Positions 1 to 8,519 are shown, counted from the stretch's first letter. The stretch: DNA of 64,000 nucleotides from Rhodopseudomonas rhenobacensis (GCF_014203125.1 NZ_JACHIH010000005.1:106398-170397); one strand, 5' to 3'. Numbers and translations are program-made. Notes: generated from the sequence alone by a model not told the origin.

Positions 1-159
1 ATTCCGAACTATCACGAGGGCCAATACGACGGTTGGCTGTGTCATTGCCACGGCTCGCAATATGACTCCTCCGGTCGGGTCCGGAAGGGACCGGCGCCGG
101 CGAACCTCGCGCTGGTGCCTTACGAGTTCCTGTCCGACACCCAGCTGCGCATCGGATAA
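1..159 (+). CDS. petA: Rieske iron-sulfur subunit of cytochrome bc1 (3' end only)
   Basis: Only the last 52 codons are present; the gene begins before the window. The fragment contains the second half of a Rieske cluster-binding site (CHCHGSQYD, supplying one Cys and one His ligand) followed by a [12 protein letters not shown] stretch and a short C-terminal beta segment ending in RIG. This matches the C-terminus of ubiquinol-cytochrome c reductase Rieske subunits, which pass electrons from ubiquinol to cytochrome c1 at the periplasmic face. The usual partners petB/petC do not follow: the next gene is on the other strand. That could mean a standalone Rieske gene or a rearranged locus. Family assignment is firm; the exact complex is inferred. 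Confidence 0.85.
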   Translation: MPNYHEGQYDGWLCHCHGSQYDSSGRVRKGPAPANLALVPYEFLSDTQLRIG

Positions 160-309
160 CACCGGACGCCGAGCGACATTTCAGCCTGATGCAGTCAGAG
201 CAGGATGACGTCTCTTCGGATGTCAACTTGCTCTGGCTTTTCTCTTGCGCACGAGCTTTCAGAAAACCGCGATGCGGCTTTCGCGATCAGGCTTTCAGCC
301 TCGCTCCGA

Positions 310-984
310 TCAGAACGGCCGTCCGCCGGCGGCTGAGATCGCGCCGAACACCAATGCAGCGGCAACACCGAGACAGATCGCCGCCTGGCCCCAAGAGCCC
401 GGTGTTGCGACCGGCATGTCGGTGTACTGATCAGCAGGCTTGCGCCCGGTGATCATGGCTTCGATCAGCGGTTCGCGGTGAGCGACCGCATAAATGACGT
501 TTGCCGCGACGTGCACTGCGACGAAGACTTCGATCGTCGTGAAGATATAGCGATGCCATCGGGCGGCAACATCGACCATGGCGTCCGAGATTGTCTTGGC
601 GAGCGGGCCTTCGATGATCAGGCGATCTTCGTCGGCGGAGAACAGGCCGGTCGTCGCCATCGCCGCGACCAGCACGAGCAAAGCGACAACCATCCAGCCG
701 CCGAGCGGGTTGTGGCCGAGGAATTTCGTCTTGGCCTGCAGATAGACGAATACCTTGCCGGGCGCGGCGAAGAAATTGGCAAAGCGCGCGGTCGAGCCGC
801 CGACGAAGCCCCACAGAACACGGAAAGTGATCAGCACCAGCGCCGCGTAGCCGTTGAATTTGTGCCAGTTCGGCACGCTGCCGCCGTATCTGTTACTGAT
901 CCAGCCATCGAGAACGACGAAGACGAGCGCCCACTTGAAGACGCGCGTTGGTCCATCCCAGGCGATGACGCTCGCTTCGTTCAT
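310..984 (-). CDS. cytochrome b561-family membrane protein
   Basis: A 224-residue protein with about four hydrophobic helices, of the di-heme/prokaryotic cytochrome b561 type that moves electrons between quinol and periplasmic c-type cytochromes. Visible His residues include PNWHKFNGY before helix 2, RWHRY, and VAVHVAANV in a later helix. The first helix reads RVFKWALV, where most family members have His-Trp, so a heme-ligand position appears to be Lys. The gene starts 3 bp after the stop of the cytochrome c' gene upstream on the same strand, so the two are almost certainly co-transcribed and form a donor/acceptor pair. Family call strong; physiological partner inferred. Confidence 0.85.
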   Translation of the reverse strand: MNEASVIAWDGPTRVFKWALVFVVLDGWISNRYGGSVPNWHKFNGYAALVLITFRVLWGFVGGSTARFANFFAAPGKVFVYLQAKTKFLGHNPLGGWMVVALLVLVAAMATTGLFSADEDRLIIEGPLAKTISDAMVDVAARWHRYIFTTIEVFVAVHVAANVIYAVAHREPLIEAMITGRKPADQYTDMPVATPGSWGQAAICLGVAAALVFGAISAAGGRPF

Positions 985-987
985 GCG

Positions 988-1428
988 TCAGCTCTTCTTG
1001 GCGCGATAATCGTCGTGACACGATTTGCAATTGCCAAATACGCCTCCGATGTTGGCCTTCAGCGTGGCTTCGTCCTTGATGGTGCCCTGCGCGGCCGAGG
1101 CGGCAGCGGTAAGCTTGACGAAAAGGTCGTCGAATTTTGTCTTCTCGTCCCAGATCTTCGGCAGCGCTGCGGTGTCGCCGCCGGTCTTGGAGTTGGCGGG
1201 GAACAGATCCGGCAGCTTCTTCGAGCCGTCGGCGATGGTCGCGAGCGATTTCTGCACCACCGCGCTGTCGTAACGAGCCTCGCCTTTGGCCATGGCCGCG
1301 ATCGGCTTGGTGGCCTCACCAATGTCCTTCAAGATCGCCTTGCGCTGGGCAATCGGATCGCTCTGCGCAATAGCGGCGCCGGTTGCCAGCACGGCAAGGG
1401 CGATGACAATTCCGAGTCTCTTCTTCAT
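988..1428 (-). CDS. cytochrome c' / c-556 type (class II c-type cytochrome)
   Basis: About 146 residues. The chosen ATG begins MKKRLGIVIALAVLATGAA, a typical Sec signal peptide; an in-frame ATG seven codons earlier only adds a polar leader. The mature part is a helical-bundle cytochrome with a single C-terminal CKSCH heme c site close to the end, as expected for class II cytochromes, where heme sits near the C-terminus rather than the N-terminus. Likely roles are periplasmic electron carrier or NO/O2 binding. It is the first gene of a two-gene operon with the b561-type protein. Heme attachment motif and export signal are seen directly; function within the class is inferred. Confidence 0.87.
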   Translation of the reverse strand: MKKRLGIVIALAVLATGAAIAQSDPIAQRKAILKDIGEATKPIAAMAKGEARYDSAVVQKSLATIADGSKKLPDLFPANSKTGGDTAALPKIWDEKTKFDDLFVKLTAAASAAQGTIKDEATLKANIGGVFGNCKSCHDDYRAKKS

Positions 1429-1842
1429 CGATTCACTTTCTGATTTCATTCTGTTGGAGTTTGACAGCTCGCGATGTCAAACGCGTCGGAGTCGGCGCAA
1501 GCGACATATACCCGAGCTCTCTCCATCTCCGTCAAGCGGTGGACGGGTTACAGTTTGGTAAGACATCGACCAGCGATTTTTCAATCGTGTTGATAGTCGA
1601 CCGGGCGAACATCGACACCGCGCGTCTGTCACTCCTGGAAGATAGTCGGAATTTGCTGTCGAAGTATCGACAACGGCAGCGCTCGATTGCCCGCCAGAAA
1701 GTTAGAGCATTCGAATCGACCCGGCTGTGACATCGTCACAGACAGAGCAAACCAATCGGCGCATCGGTCGTTTTGCCGCAGGCAGGACTGTTGTTGGGAG
1801 GGCCCGCGAGTCTCCAGAAATACCTTTTGAAAGATTTTAGAC
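1429..1842. other. gene-free stretch with divergent promoters expected
   Basis: About 410 bases between the leftward cytochrome c' operon and the rightward methyltransferase. No ORF here resembles a protein I recognise and none has a convincing ribosome-binding site. It should carry the promoters of both flanking units. I see no clear repeat, RNA gene or operator. Confidence 0.5.
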
Positions 1843-2466
1843 ATGACTGACCGCAGCGATGTTCAATTCTGGGATCGGGTCGCAGACAAATATGCGGCAA
1901 GGCCGATCAAGGATGTTGCGGCTTACGAGGCCATGCTTGCGGATGTCGCGTCCCGGCTTTCGGAGGCGGACCGGGTGTTGGAGATCGGCTGCGGCACGGG
2001 CGTCACCGCGATTCGCCTCGCGCCCGGCGTCCTGCAATGGAAGGCGACCGACCTGTCACCTGAGATGCTGCGGATTGCACGCGGCAAACCCGCGCCGGCC
2101 AATCTCAGCTTCGCCATGGCCGACGCAGAGTTGGCGGCTGACGGCGATTCTTATGACGCGATTTGCGCCTTTTTGATTCTGCATCTGGTCAGGGATCTTC
2201 GCACATCGCTGGCCGCGATACGCGATCGGCTGAAACCCGGCGGTCTCTTGCTGAGCAAGACGTACTGCTTCGGTGACATGAATATCGTGATGCGTCGTGC
2301 CGTGCTTCCCGCCCTTCAGACCCTCGGCATGGTGCCGCCGGTCACCGTTCTGACATTGCAGCAGCTTCGCCAAGCCATCGTTGACGCCGGCTTTGCAATC
2401 GACACGGTGCGCAGCTTCGGGCGCAATCGTCACAGCCATTATATCGTCGCACGCCGATCATCCTAG
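1843..2466 (+). CDS. class I SAM-dependent methyltransferase
   Basis: A 207-residue protein with the Rossmann-type methyltransferase fold. Motif I is VLEIGCGTGVTAI (around residues 45-57), followed by an acidic second strand (KATDLSPEML), and a hydrophobic motif IV/post-motif region (YDAICAFLILHLV). The C-terminus has the LKPGGLLLSKTYC turn common in UbiE/COQ5-like and small-molecule methyltransferases. Substrate cannot be read from sequence. It stands alone between the cytochrome operon and a decayed permease gene, so context gives no pathway. Start at the ATG following a long untranslated leader; no strong Shine-Dalgarno is visible. Confidence 0.85.
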   Translation: MTDRSDVQFWDRVADKYAARPIKDVAAYEAMLADVASRLSEADRVLEIGCGTGVTAIRLAPGVLQWKATDLSPEMLRIARGKPAPANLSFAMADAELAADGDSYDAICAFLILHLVRDLRTSLAAIRDRLKPGGLLLSKTYCFGDMNIVMRRAVLPALQTLGMVPPVTVLTLQQLRQAIVDAGFAIDTVRSFGRNRHSHYIVARRSS

Positions 2467-2481
2467 GCGTGACGGCGTCCG

Positions 2482-2776
2482 CTAGATTGGGGATGGCCGA
2501 CCCCACATCGCATAGCCTGAACGATACAGCACGTAACCGGCCACGGTGAAGACGACGATCGCGAAGATGCGGCTGAGCGTGTTCTTGCGGGCGCCGAGCC
2601 GGGTTGCCAGCAACGTGCCGGCCAGCCCGCCGACCAGGCCGCCGGCAAGAAATTCGCCGGCGATGCGCCAATCGATCAGGCCCGACAGCGAATAATTGAG
2701 TGCGGTGGCCAGTCCAAATGTCCCCACCGCCAGCAGCGAAGTGCCGACCGCGTTGAGCGTTGTCATGCCGGTGGAA
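2482..2776 (-). pseudogene. TauE/SafE-family permease, C-terminal remnant
   Basis: Read on the minus strand, a good TauE/SafE (sulfite exporter/anion permease) C-terminal half is visible: TGMTTLNAVGTSLLAVG, then LAGGLVGGLAGTLLATRLGAR, and a final membrane helix with a normal stop near 2482. The matching N-terminal half is missing. Going further 5' the frame stays open but reads the antisense of an unrelated SDR fragment, so the homology stops at about 2775. Family members are about 250-270 residues; fewer than 100 remain. It should be non-functional. The end coordinate is my estimate of the break point. Confidence 0.75.
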
Positions 2777-3013
2777 GCGCGGGTGTGGGCGCACGAGACC
2801 GCGATCACCAGGATCAAGATCAACCTGTTCGACCCCGGCCCGACCCGCACCAAACTGCGCGCCAGCGTGATGCCCGGAGAAGACCCGCAGACCTTGCCGA
2901 CGCCGCAGCAGGTTGCCGAGCAGATCGTGCCGCTGTGTGCCGCCGACTTTGCCGAAAGCGGCAAGCTGTATGATTACACGAGCCGCACGGTGAAGGATTT
3001 TGCCGTGCTGTGA
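2777..3013 (+). pseudogene. short-chain dehydrogenase (SDR), C-terminal remnant
   Basis: The plus strand here encodes VWAHETAITRIKINLFDPGP followed by TRTKLRASVMPGED and a YDYTSRTVKDF tail, which is the C-terminal third of an SDR of the kind often annotated as 3-oxoacyl-ACP reductase-like. The NAD-binding GxxxGxG half and the catalytic Tyr-Lys segment are absent. It abuts the TauE/SafE remnant head to head at about 2776, so both genes were cut at the same junction. The remnant's end lies just before the ABC exporter start. A deletion or rearrangement removed the two 5' halves. Confidence 0.75.
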
Positions 3014-3042
3014 ATCGCAGCGCGATAGGTTTATCTGGATCG

Positions 3043-4890
3043 ATGCAGACCTCGGACAAGCAATCGATCAGGGAACGGCTCGGCGCGCTGCGGAACCTGA
3101 AGCCGTTTATCGCGATGGTCTGGCGCACCAGCCCGTCGCTGACCCTGACCTCGCTGCTGCTGCGGCTGTTGCGCGCCGTGCTTCCGGTGGCGACGCTGTT
3201 CGTCGGCAAATTGATCATCGACGACGTCGTGCTGCTGGTGCAGCTGCCGGACAAGCCGTCGACCTTCGCGCAATGGCTGGACAGCGGCCGGTTGAATTGG
3301 CTTGGCCTGTTGCTCGCCGCCGAGCTGGCGCTGGCGATCGTGGCGGATCTGCTCGGGCGCGTGGTGGCTTTGGTCGATAGCCTGTTGTCGGAGCGCGTGA
3401 CCAACGCCTCCAGCGTGCGGCTGATGCAGCATGCCGCGACGCTGGATCTGGAGGATTTCGAGGACGCCGATTTTCAGGATCAGCTGGAGCGGGCGCGCCG
3501 GCAGACCAGCGGCCGGATGACGCTGATGGCGCAATTGTTCGGTCAGGCGCAGGACATCGTGACCGTGGTCAGCTTCGCCGGCGGGCTGATCTTCTATGCG
3601 CCGTGGCTGATCGCGCTGTTGCTGCTGGCGCTGGTGCCGTCGTTTCTCGGCGAGGCGCATTTCAGCGCCAAGAGCTATTCGCTGGATTTCGTGCGCACGC
3701 CGGAACGGCGCGGGTTGGACTATGTCCGGCAGACCGCCGCCAGCGTCGAGACCGCCAAGGAAGTAAAGATCTTCGGGCTCAGCGGCTTTCTGATCGACCG
3801 CTATGTGCGCCTCGCCACCGAGTTCTACGCCGCCAATCGCAACCTGGCGCTGCGCCGCGCCGGCTGGGGGAGCCTGTTCACCGCGCTCGGCACCACCGGC
3901 TATTATCTGGCCTATGGCTATATCGTCTGGCGCACGCTGGCCGGCGAATTTTCGGTCGGCGATCTCACCTTCCTGGCGGGCTCGTTCCGCCGGCTCAGCA
4001 CGCTGCTCGAAGGGCTCTTGACCAGCTTTTCGAGCACCGCAAGCCAGGCGCTGTATCTCAACGACCTGTTTGCGTTCTTCGAGGTCGAGCCGGAGATCCT
4101 GTCGCCGTCCGATCCGCGGCCGTTCCCGCAGCCGATCCGCGAGGGCTTTGTGTTCGAGGATGTCGGGTTCATCTATCCGGGCGCCGAACGCTGGGCGGTG
4201 CGTCATCTCAGCTTCGCGCTACGCGCCGGCGAGATGCTCGCCCTGGTCGGCGAGAACGGCGCCGGCAAGACCACCTTGGTCAAACTGCTGGCGCGGCTCT
4301 ATGACCCGGACGAAGGCCGCGTGCTGCTCGATGGCCACGATCTGCGGGACTATGACCTCGACTCGTTGCGCGGCAATATGGGGGTGATCTTTCAGGACTT
4401 CTTCCGCTACAACCTCACCGCCGCCGACAATATCGCGGTCGGCAAGATCGACGCGCGCGACGATCACGACCGCATCGAACGGGCCGCCCGCAGCAGCCAG
4501 GCCGACGAGGTGATTGCGCGATTGCCGGACCGCTACGAGCAGATGATCGGCAAGCGGTTTCGCAACGGCGTCGAATTGTCCGGCGGGGAGTGGCAGAAGA
4601 TCGCGATCGCGCGGGCCTATATGCGCGAGGCGCCGGTGCTGATCCTGGACGAGCCGACCGCGGCGCTGGACGCGCGATCCGAATTCGAGGTGTTTCAGCG
4701 CTTCAAGGCGCTCAGCGCCGGCAAGACCGGCATTCTGATCTCGCACCGCTTTTCCAGCGTCCGGATGGCCGATCGAATTCTCGTTCTCGCCGATGGCAAG
4801 GTGGAATCCGCCGGCACGCACGACGAACTGATGACGCAGGGCGGCCGTTATTCCGATCTGTTCGAGCTGCAGGCCGCAGGCTATCGCTAG
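3043..4890 (+). CDS. ABC transporter, fused permease and ATPase (exporter half-transporter)
   Basis: A 615-residue type I exporter half: an N-terminal membrane domain of about six helices (residues 1-330) followed by a nucleotide-binding domain. Visible motifs are Walker A GENGAGKTT, Q-loop (VIFQDFFRY), signature LSGGEWQK, Walker B VLILDEPTAALD and the H-loop (ISHRFSSV). It would work as a homodimer exporting an unknown lipid, peptide or drug. I start it at the ATG at 3043; a GTG at 3010 would add 11 residues and overlap the SDR remnant. The final residues are followed by a perfect inverted repeat that may end transcription. Confidence 0.9.
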   Translation: MQTSDKQSIRERLGALRNLKPFIAMVWRTSPSLTLTSLLLRLLRAVLPVATLFVGKLIIDDVVLLVQLPDKPSTFAQWLDSGRLNWLGLLLAAELALAIVADLLGRVVALVDSLLSERVTNASSVRLMQHAATLDLEDFEDADFQDQLERARRQTSGRMTLMAQLFGQAQDIVTVVSFAGGLIFYAPWLIALLLLALVPSFLGEAHFSAKSYSLDFVRTPERRGLDYVRQTAASVETAKEVKIFGLSGFLIDRYVRLATEFYAANRNLALRRAGWGSLFTALGTTGYYLAYGYIVWRTLAGEFSVGDLTFLAGSFRRLSTLLEGLLTSFSSTASQALYLNDLFAFFEVEPEILSPSDPRPFPQPIREGFVFEDVGFIYPGAERWAVRHLSFALRAGEMLALVGENGAGKTTLVKLLARLYDPDEGRVLLDGHDLRDYDLDSLRGNMGVIFQDFFRYNLTAADNIAVGKIDARDDHDRIERAARSSQADEVIARLPDRYEQMIGKRFRNGVELSGGEWQKIAIARAYMREAPVLILDEPTAALDARSEFEVFQRFKALSAGKTGILISHRFSSVRMADRILVLADGKVESAGTHDELMTQGGRYSDLFELQAAGYR

Positions 4891-4946
4891 CGGCTGGCCC
4901 GCGCTCCGTCTGCGCCTGGTGTGAGAACCGCAAATTTCAGCATGAG

Positions 4947-4968
4947 AGCCGGTTTCTGGAAACCGGCT
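4947..4968. terminator. perfect inverted repeat after the ABC gene
   Basis: Two exact 10-base arms (AGCCGGTTTC and GAAACCGGCT) separated by TG. In RNA this gives a strong GC-rich hairpin, with a practical stem of about 8 bp. No run of T follows, so intrinsic termination is not assured. Position 57 bases past the ABC stop codon fits a terminator or an mRNA-end stabiliser. Confidence 0.45.
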
Positions 4969-5033
4969 ACCGCAACTCCAGCTTGTTGCCGCGCCACACC
5001 TGGCATAGCCTCTGCAACAGCCCCGCGAGTTGG

Positions 5034-5384
5034 ATGATCTCCATGATGATCGTCGTCAAACGCAAGATGCGCAGAACTCAGATCGGGCTGCTGGGCGCGC
5101 TCGCCTTGCTGGGCGGAGTAGTTGGCGCGGAAGCGGCGGGGCCGTGGCGAGCCGGTGAAGGCAATACGCGGGGCTGGCAATTGATGAGCCCGCAAGAGCG
5201 CATCGAGCATCAGGCGCGAGTGCGTGGTTTCACCGATTATGAAACCTGCCAGGCCTACCGGACCCGACATCACGACCTGATGGTGCAGCGTGCCCAACAA
5301 CGCGGCTTGGAGTTGCCGGACTCCCACTGGGATTTCTGCGACCGTCTCAAGTCGATGCCGTCCTCGCCGCCGGCTTCGGAGTGA
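5034..5384 (+). CDS. small exported protein of unknown function
   Basis: About 116 residues. A basic start (VVKRKMRRTQ) is followed by a hydrophobic stretch GLLGALALLGGVVGAEA, a Sec signal peptide with likely cleavage at AEA/AG. The mature part is short, polar, and has two Cys (YETCQAYR and WDFCDRL) that could form a disulfide. I do not recognise the family. Several ATGs are possible (5034, 5043, 5046, 5067); the choice does not affect the mature protein. Its stop is 4 bases before the next gene, a membrane oxidoreductase, and that gene overlaps a cytochrome b5-like gene, so it is probably the periplasmic member of a three-gene redox operon. Confidence 0.65.
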   Translation: MISMMIVVKRKMRRTQIGLLGALALLGGVVGAEAAGPWRAGEGNTRGWQLMSPQERIEHQARVRGFTDYETCQAYRTRHHDLMVQRAQQRGLELPDSHWDFCDRLKSMPSSPPASE

Positions 5385-5388
5385 GCCG

Positions 5389-6666
5389 ATGACCGGCTTG
5401 GCATCGACGCTGCGGTTGCTGTCGATCCCGCTGCTCTCCGTCGCCGTGCCGTTCGGCTTTGTGCTGTGGGCTTTTCCCGAGGACCTGGCGCCGGCGCGGA
5501 TGATCGGGATCGTCTTCGGCTGGATCGGCTGCGGGTTGCTGCTGGTCAGCCTGCTGTTGATGCTGCGCGAACCCCGGCTGGCGCGCTGGCTCGGCGGGTT
5601 GGAGCGCATGTATCGTTGGCACCACGTCACCGGCATCCTGGCCTATGTGGCGCTGCTGCTGCATCCGCTGGCGCTGGCGGCGAATGGACTCTCGACGTCG
5701 CCGGCATTCGCCTGGGAGACGTTATCGGCGTTCGACGAGGGATGGGCGGTCTGGTCTGGCTGGCTTGGGCTGCTGGTGCTGATGCTGGGATTGATCGTCA
5801 CGTTCAGTCCGACGTTGAACAGACGGCTGTCATACGGCACCTGGCGCTGGCTGCACGCTGCGCTTGCCCTCGGGGTATTGCTCGGACTGGCTCATCTTGT
5901 GCTGCTCGGCATCGACGAACCAGTGCTGCCGATCATCGCCGTGGTGGCGCTGATCCTGGCTTGGCGCGCGCTGCGCGGCGATCTCGGGTTGGCGGCGCAT
6001 CCCTACATCGTGAGCGCGGTGCGGCCGATTGCAGCAGGCGCCGTTGAGATCGGCTTACGCCCGCTCGGCGATCCGCTCGCCATCGCCGCGGGACAGTTCG
6101 TATTGGTGGCGTTTTTTGCCGGCCCGACCTACCGCGGTTGTGGCGAATTTCATCCCTTCACGGTCAGTTCGATCGATCCTGACCGGGTGCTACATGTCGG
6201 CGTGAAGGCCCTCGGCGACTGCACCCGGCGGATGCTGTCGATTGAGCAGGGCGTGGCGGCGCGGGTGATGGGCGGGTTCGGCAATTTTCTCGCTGACCGT
6301 AAAGCCGCTCCGCAATTTTGGGTGGCGGGTGGCATTGGCGTGGCGCCGTTCGTCGCTCTGCTGCGGGCCGGTCATCTCAGCGACGCAACGACGCTGCTGT
6401 ACCTGTATCGCAGCGAAGCCGACGCGGTGTTTCTGTCGGAATTGCGCACGATCGCGGCATCCGACCCGCGGCTGTCGCTGCAGGCGGTAGCGACCGGCGA
6501 CACGTTGCCGGACCTGACGCCGATGCTCCCCGATGCCTCGCAGTTATCCGGCTGCGATTGCTATTTCTGCGGGCCGCCGGGACTGATCGCGGCGCTGGAG
6601 CCGTTGCTGCGCGCCAAGGGCGTCACCGCCCGCCATATCCATTACGAAAACTTCGAGTTCAGATGA
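5389..6666 (+). CDS. ferric reductase-like transmembrane flavoprotein oxidoreductase
   Basis: 425 residues. The first 210 residues form about six membrane helices with the ferric-reductase-like (cytochrome b558 type) pattern; His residues in WHHVTGILAYVALLLHPLAL and in LHAALALGVLLGLAH are candidates for two heme b groups. The second half is an FNR-like module: an HPFTVSS flavin-binding motif, then a GGIGVAPFVALL nucleotide motif and CDCYFCGPPG near the end. It should pass electrons from NAD(P)H through FAD and heme across the membrane. The start at 5389 follows the exported-protein gene by 4 bases. The TGA overlaps the ATG of the b5-like gene, indicating translational coupling. Confidence 0.85.
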   Translation: MTGLASTLRLLSIPLLSVAVPFGFVLWAFPEDLAPARMIGIVFGWIGCGLLLVSLLLMLREPRLARWLGGLERMYRWHHVTGILAYVALLLHPLALAANGLSTSPAFAWETLSAFDEGWAVWSGWLGLLVLMLGLIVTFSPTLNRRLSYGTWRWLHAALALGVLLGLAHLVLLGIDEPVLPIIAVVALILAWRALRGDLGLAAHPYIVSAVRPIAAGAVEIGLRPLGDPLAIAAGQFVLVAFFAGPTYRGCGEFHPFTVSSIDPDRVLHVGVKALGDCTRRMLSIEQGVAARVMGGFGNFLADRKAAPQFWVAGGIGVAPFVALLRAGHLSDATTLLYLYRSEADAVFLSELRTIAASDPRLSLQAVATGDTLPDLTPMLPDASQLSGCDCYFCGPPGLIAALEPLLRAKGVTARHIHYENFEFR

Positions 6667-7031
6667 TGCGCAAACTGTTCATCGCAACGACTGCGACGTT
6701 CTGGGCCATGGTGTTCGCATTCTGGGGCGGCAGCCTGTGGTCGCCCGACGCCGAGCCGCCGCTCGCCGCAGCGCCTGACCGCGCGATCGCCGCCGCCGAA
6801 CTGGCCAAGCACGCCACGCCCGAAACCTGCTGGATGGCGATCCGCGGCGACGTCTACGATCTCGCCGCCTATCTGCCGGACCATCCGTCACGGCCGCAGA
6901 TCATCGAACCATGGTGCGGCAAAGACGCCACCGAGGCCTATACCACCAAGACCAAGAACCGGCCGCATTCCAAGGAAGCCGACGCGCTGCTGCCGAAATA
7001 CCGGATCGGCCGGCTGTCGCCCGAGCGTTAG
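6663..7031 (+). CDS. membrane-anchored cytochrome b5-like heme protein
   Basis: 122 residues. An N-terminal hydrophobic segment (LFIATTATFWAMVFAFWGGS) anchors or exports it. The rest is a cytochrome b5-like domain: CWMAIRGDVYDLAAYLPDHP, then WCGKDATEAY and a late RPHSKEA. The His in DHP and the His in PHS are the expected axial heme ligands, although the usual HPGG is HPSR here. It overlaps the preceding reductase gene by 4 bases (ATGA), so it probably accepts electrons from that reductase. Family assignment is good; acceptor unknown. Confidence 0.82.
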   Translation: MMRKLFIATTATFWAMVFAFWGGSLWSPDAEPPLAAAPDRAIAAAELAKHATPETCWMAIRGDVYDLAAYLPDHPSRPQIIEPWCGKDATEAYTTKTKNRPHSKEADALLPKYRIGRLSPER

Positions 7032-7042
7032 TCCCGCAGCGA

Positions 7043-7335
7043 TTATGCCGTGAGCCATTTGGCGATGTCGTCGGCCTTGGGCCGCCGATGCCCTGCAGCC
7101 TGGCGGCGAGCTTTGCGGCATACAGCCTGGTTCGGCCGCCGGAATGGCAGAAGAAGATCACCTTGCGGCCGCGGAACGGTTCGAGGTTGGCCTCGGCGAA
7201 GCGCGACAGCGGCACCGCGACCGCGCCCTCGATCTGCTCGCGGTCGATCTCGTGACGCTCGCGAACATCGAGTAGCGTAGCGCCGCAGGCGACCAGACGA
7301 TCGGCTTCGCGGGCATCGATAGTTTTCAATTTCAT
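7043..7335 (-). pseudogene. rhodanese-like domain protein, frameshifted/truncated
   Basis: From the ATG at 7335 (preceded by AGGAGAG) the frame reads as a single-domain rhodanese: LLDVRERHEIDREQIEGAV, then VIFFCHSGGRTRLYAAKLAA with the active-site Cys in CHSGGRT. After ARLQG the frame runs on into the antisense of the b5-like gene and loses similarity. A shift of two bases there gives RPKADDIAKWLTA and a stop at 7043. The usual C-terminal GG-x-x-AW segment is absent in all frames. So the gene is probably frameshifted and shortened. Rhodaneses transfer sulfane sulfur, which fits the sulfide-oxidoreductase remnant directly upstream. A sequencing error could also explain the shift. Confidence 0.6.
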
Positions 7336-7381
7336 CCTGCTCTCCTCTGATCCGGCATCCTGCTGGTCGATCCGCGCCAAG

Positions 7382-7651
7382 TCAGCGGAACGTGGTCAGG
7401 TCGTGGCGTTCGAAGATCCGCTTCAGCCAGTGGAAGATCTTCAGCTTCGGTCCGACGAAGTTGAAGCGCTCGTTGCGGAACACCAGCATTCCCGCGTCCA
7501 GCGTATCGACGATGCACACCAGTTCGGGTTTGAAGCGGTAGGACGGCTCGCGTCCGGCTTCGATCGCGGCGATGTTGGCGGCCACCGCGATGGCCTGAAG
7601 ATCCGCCTGATGCGCCTGTTTGGGCATCCAGTCATCGCTCGTCGATATCAT
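7382..7651 (-). pseudogene. sulfide:quinone reductase-like FAD oxidoreductase, C-terminal remnant
   Basis: The minus strand encodes about 80 residues matching the end of pyridine-nucleotide-disulfide/sulfide-quinone reductase-like proteins: DWMPKQAHQADLQAIAVAAN, ELVCIVDTLDAGMLV and a KIFHWLKRIFERH tail. Full proteins are about 400 residues, with FAD-binding motifs at the N-terminus that are missing here. The fragment lies 26 bases beyond the end of the SDR gene, so more than 300 codons were lost. It would have been the upstream neighbour of the rhodanese, forming a sulfide-oxidation pair. Confidence 0.65.
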
Positions 7652-7676
7652 TGCCAGCCGCCTTTCGCCGTCATCC

Positions 7677-8519
7677 TCAACTCGCGGCTGGAAAGTCGGT
7701 GGTGGCGCTGACTGCGGTCCACTCGTCGATCTCCCGGCGCTGTGCGTTGACTTCGTCGCCGACGATCTTGACGGCGTCGCTGCCGAGCAAAAGCCGCACC
7801 GGCAGCTTGTTGCCTCCGATCAGCTCGACGAGCACGCGGGCCGCCCGCGCCGGGTCGCCTGGCTGGGTTCCGCCGGTCTTGTCATTCTCCTTGCGACGCG
7901 GTCCGACGGTCTTGGCGTAGTCGTCGATCGCGGTCGCGGTGCCTTGCAAGGAGCGCCCGGCAAATTCCGTGCGGAACGCACCCGGCTCGACGATCAGCAC
8001 CCGAATCCCGAGCGGCTCGACCTCGCGCCGCAGCGCGTCCGACAGGCCCTCCATGGCGAACTTGGTCGCCGAGTAGAAGCCCGAGCCCGGCATCGCCAGG
8101 CGCGCGGCGATCGAGGTGATGTTGACGATGGTGCCGCTGCGGCGCGACCGCATGCCCGGCAGCACCGCCTTGATCATCGCAAGCGGCCCGAACACGTTGG
8201 TGGCGAACAGCTGCGCGATCCGCGCGTCTTCTCCCTCCTCGACGGCGGCGCGATAGCCATAGCCTGCATTGTTGACGAGCACATCGACCCCGCCGGCCTG
8301 CTCGACCTGAGCCACAGCGGCCGCGACGTCCTCGGCCGACGTGACGTCGAGCTTCAACGCGGTGGCGTTGTCGTGACCATCCACCAGTTCGGCGAGCTGC
8401 GCGGGGTCGCGGGCGGTCACGAACACACGCTGTCCCTGGGCGATCAACTCCTTGGCGAGGGCGTGGCCAAGGCCGCTGGAGCAGCCGGTGACCAGCCAAG
8501 TGCGGGCTTTGTCGGACAT
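7677..8519 (-). CDS. short-chain dehydrogenase/reductase
   Basis: A complete 280-residue classical SDR. The N-terminal cofactor motif is TGCSSGLG (TGxxxGxG), followed by NNAGYGYR (NNAG), an active-site Ser segment (IVNITSIAA) and YSATK (YxxxK). The basic residue in VTARDP after strand 2 favours NADP(H). The C-terminal part resembles the oxidoreductases often found beside aldo/keto reductases. It is the downstream neighbour of three aldo/keto reductase genes on the same strand. Substrate unknown; catalytic residues are all present. Confidence 0.88.
   Translation of the reverse strand: MSDKARTWLVTGCSSGLGHALAKELIAQGQRVFVTARDPAQLAELVDGHDNATALKLDVTSAEDVAAAVAQVEQAGGVDVLVNNAGYGYRAAVEEGEDARIAQLFATNVFGPLAMIKAVLPGMRSRRSGTIVNITSIAARLAMPGSGFYSATKFAMEGLSDALRREVEPLGIRVLIVEPGAFRTEFAGRSLQGTATAIDDYAKTVGPRRKENDKTGGTQPGDPARAARVLVELIGGNKLPVRLLLGSDAVKIVGDEVNAQRREIDEWTAVSATTDFPAAS

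Noticed and set aside
1450..1842. Small ORFs between cytochrome c' and the methyltransferase.
   Set aside because: No similarity, no ribosome-binding site and ORFs on both strands overlap; treated as promoter region.
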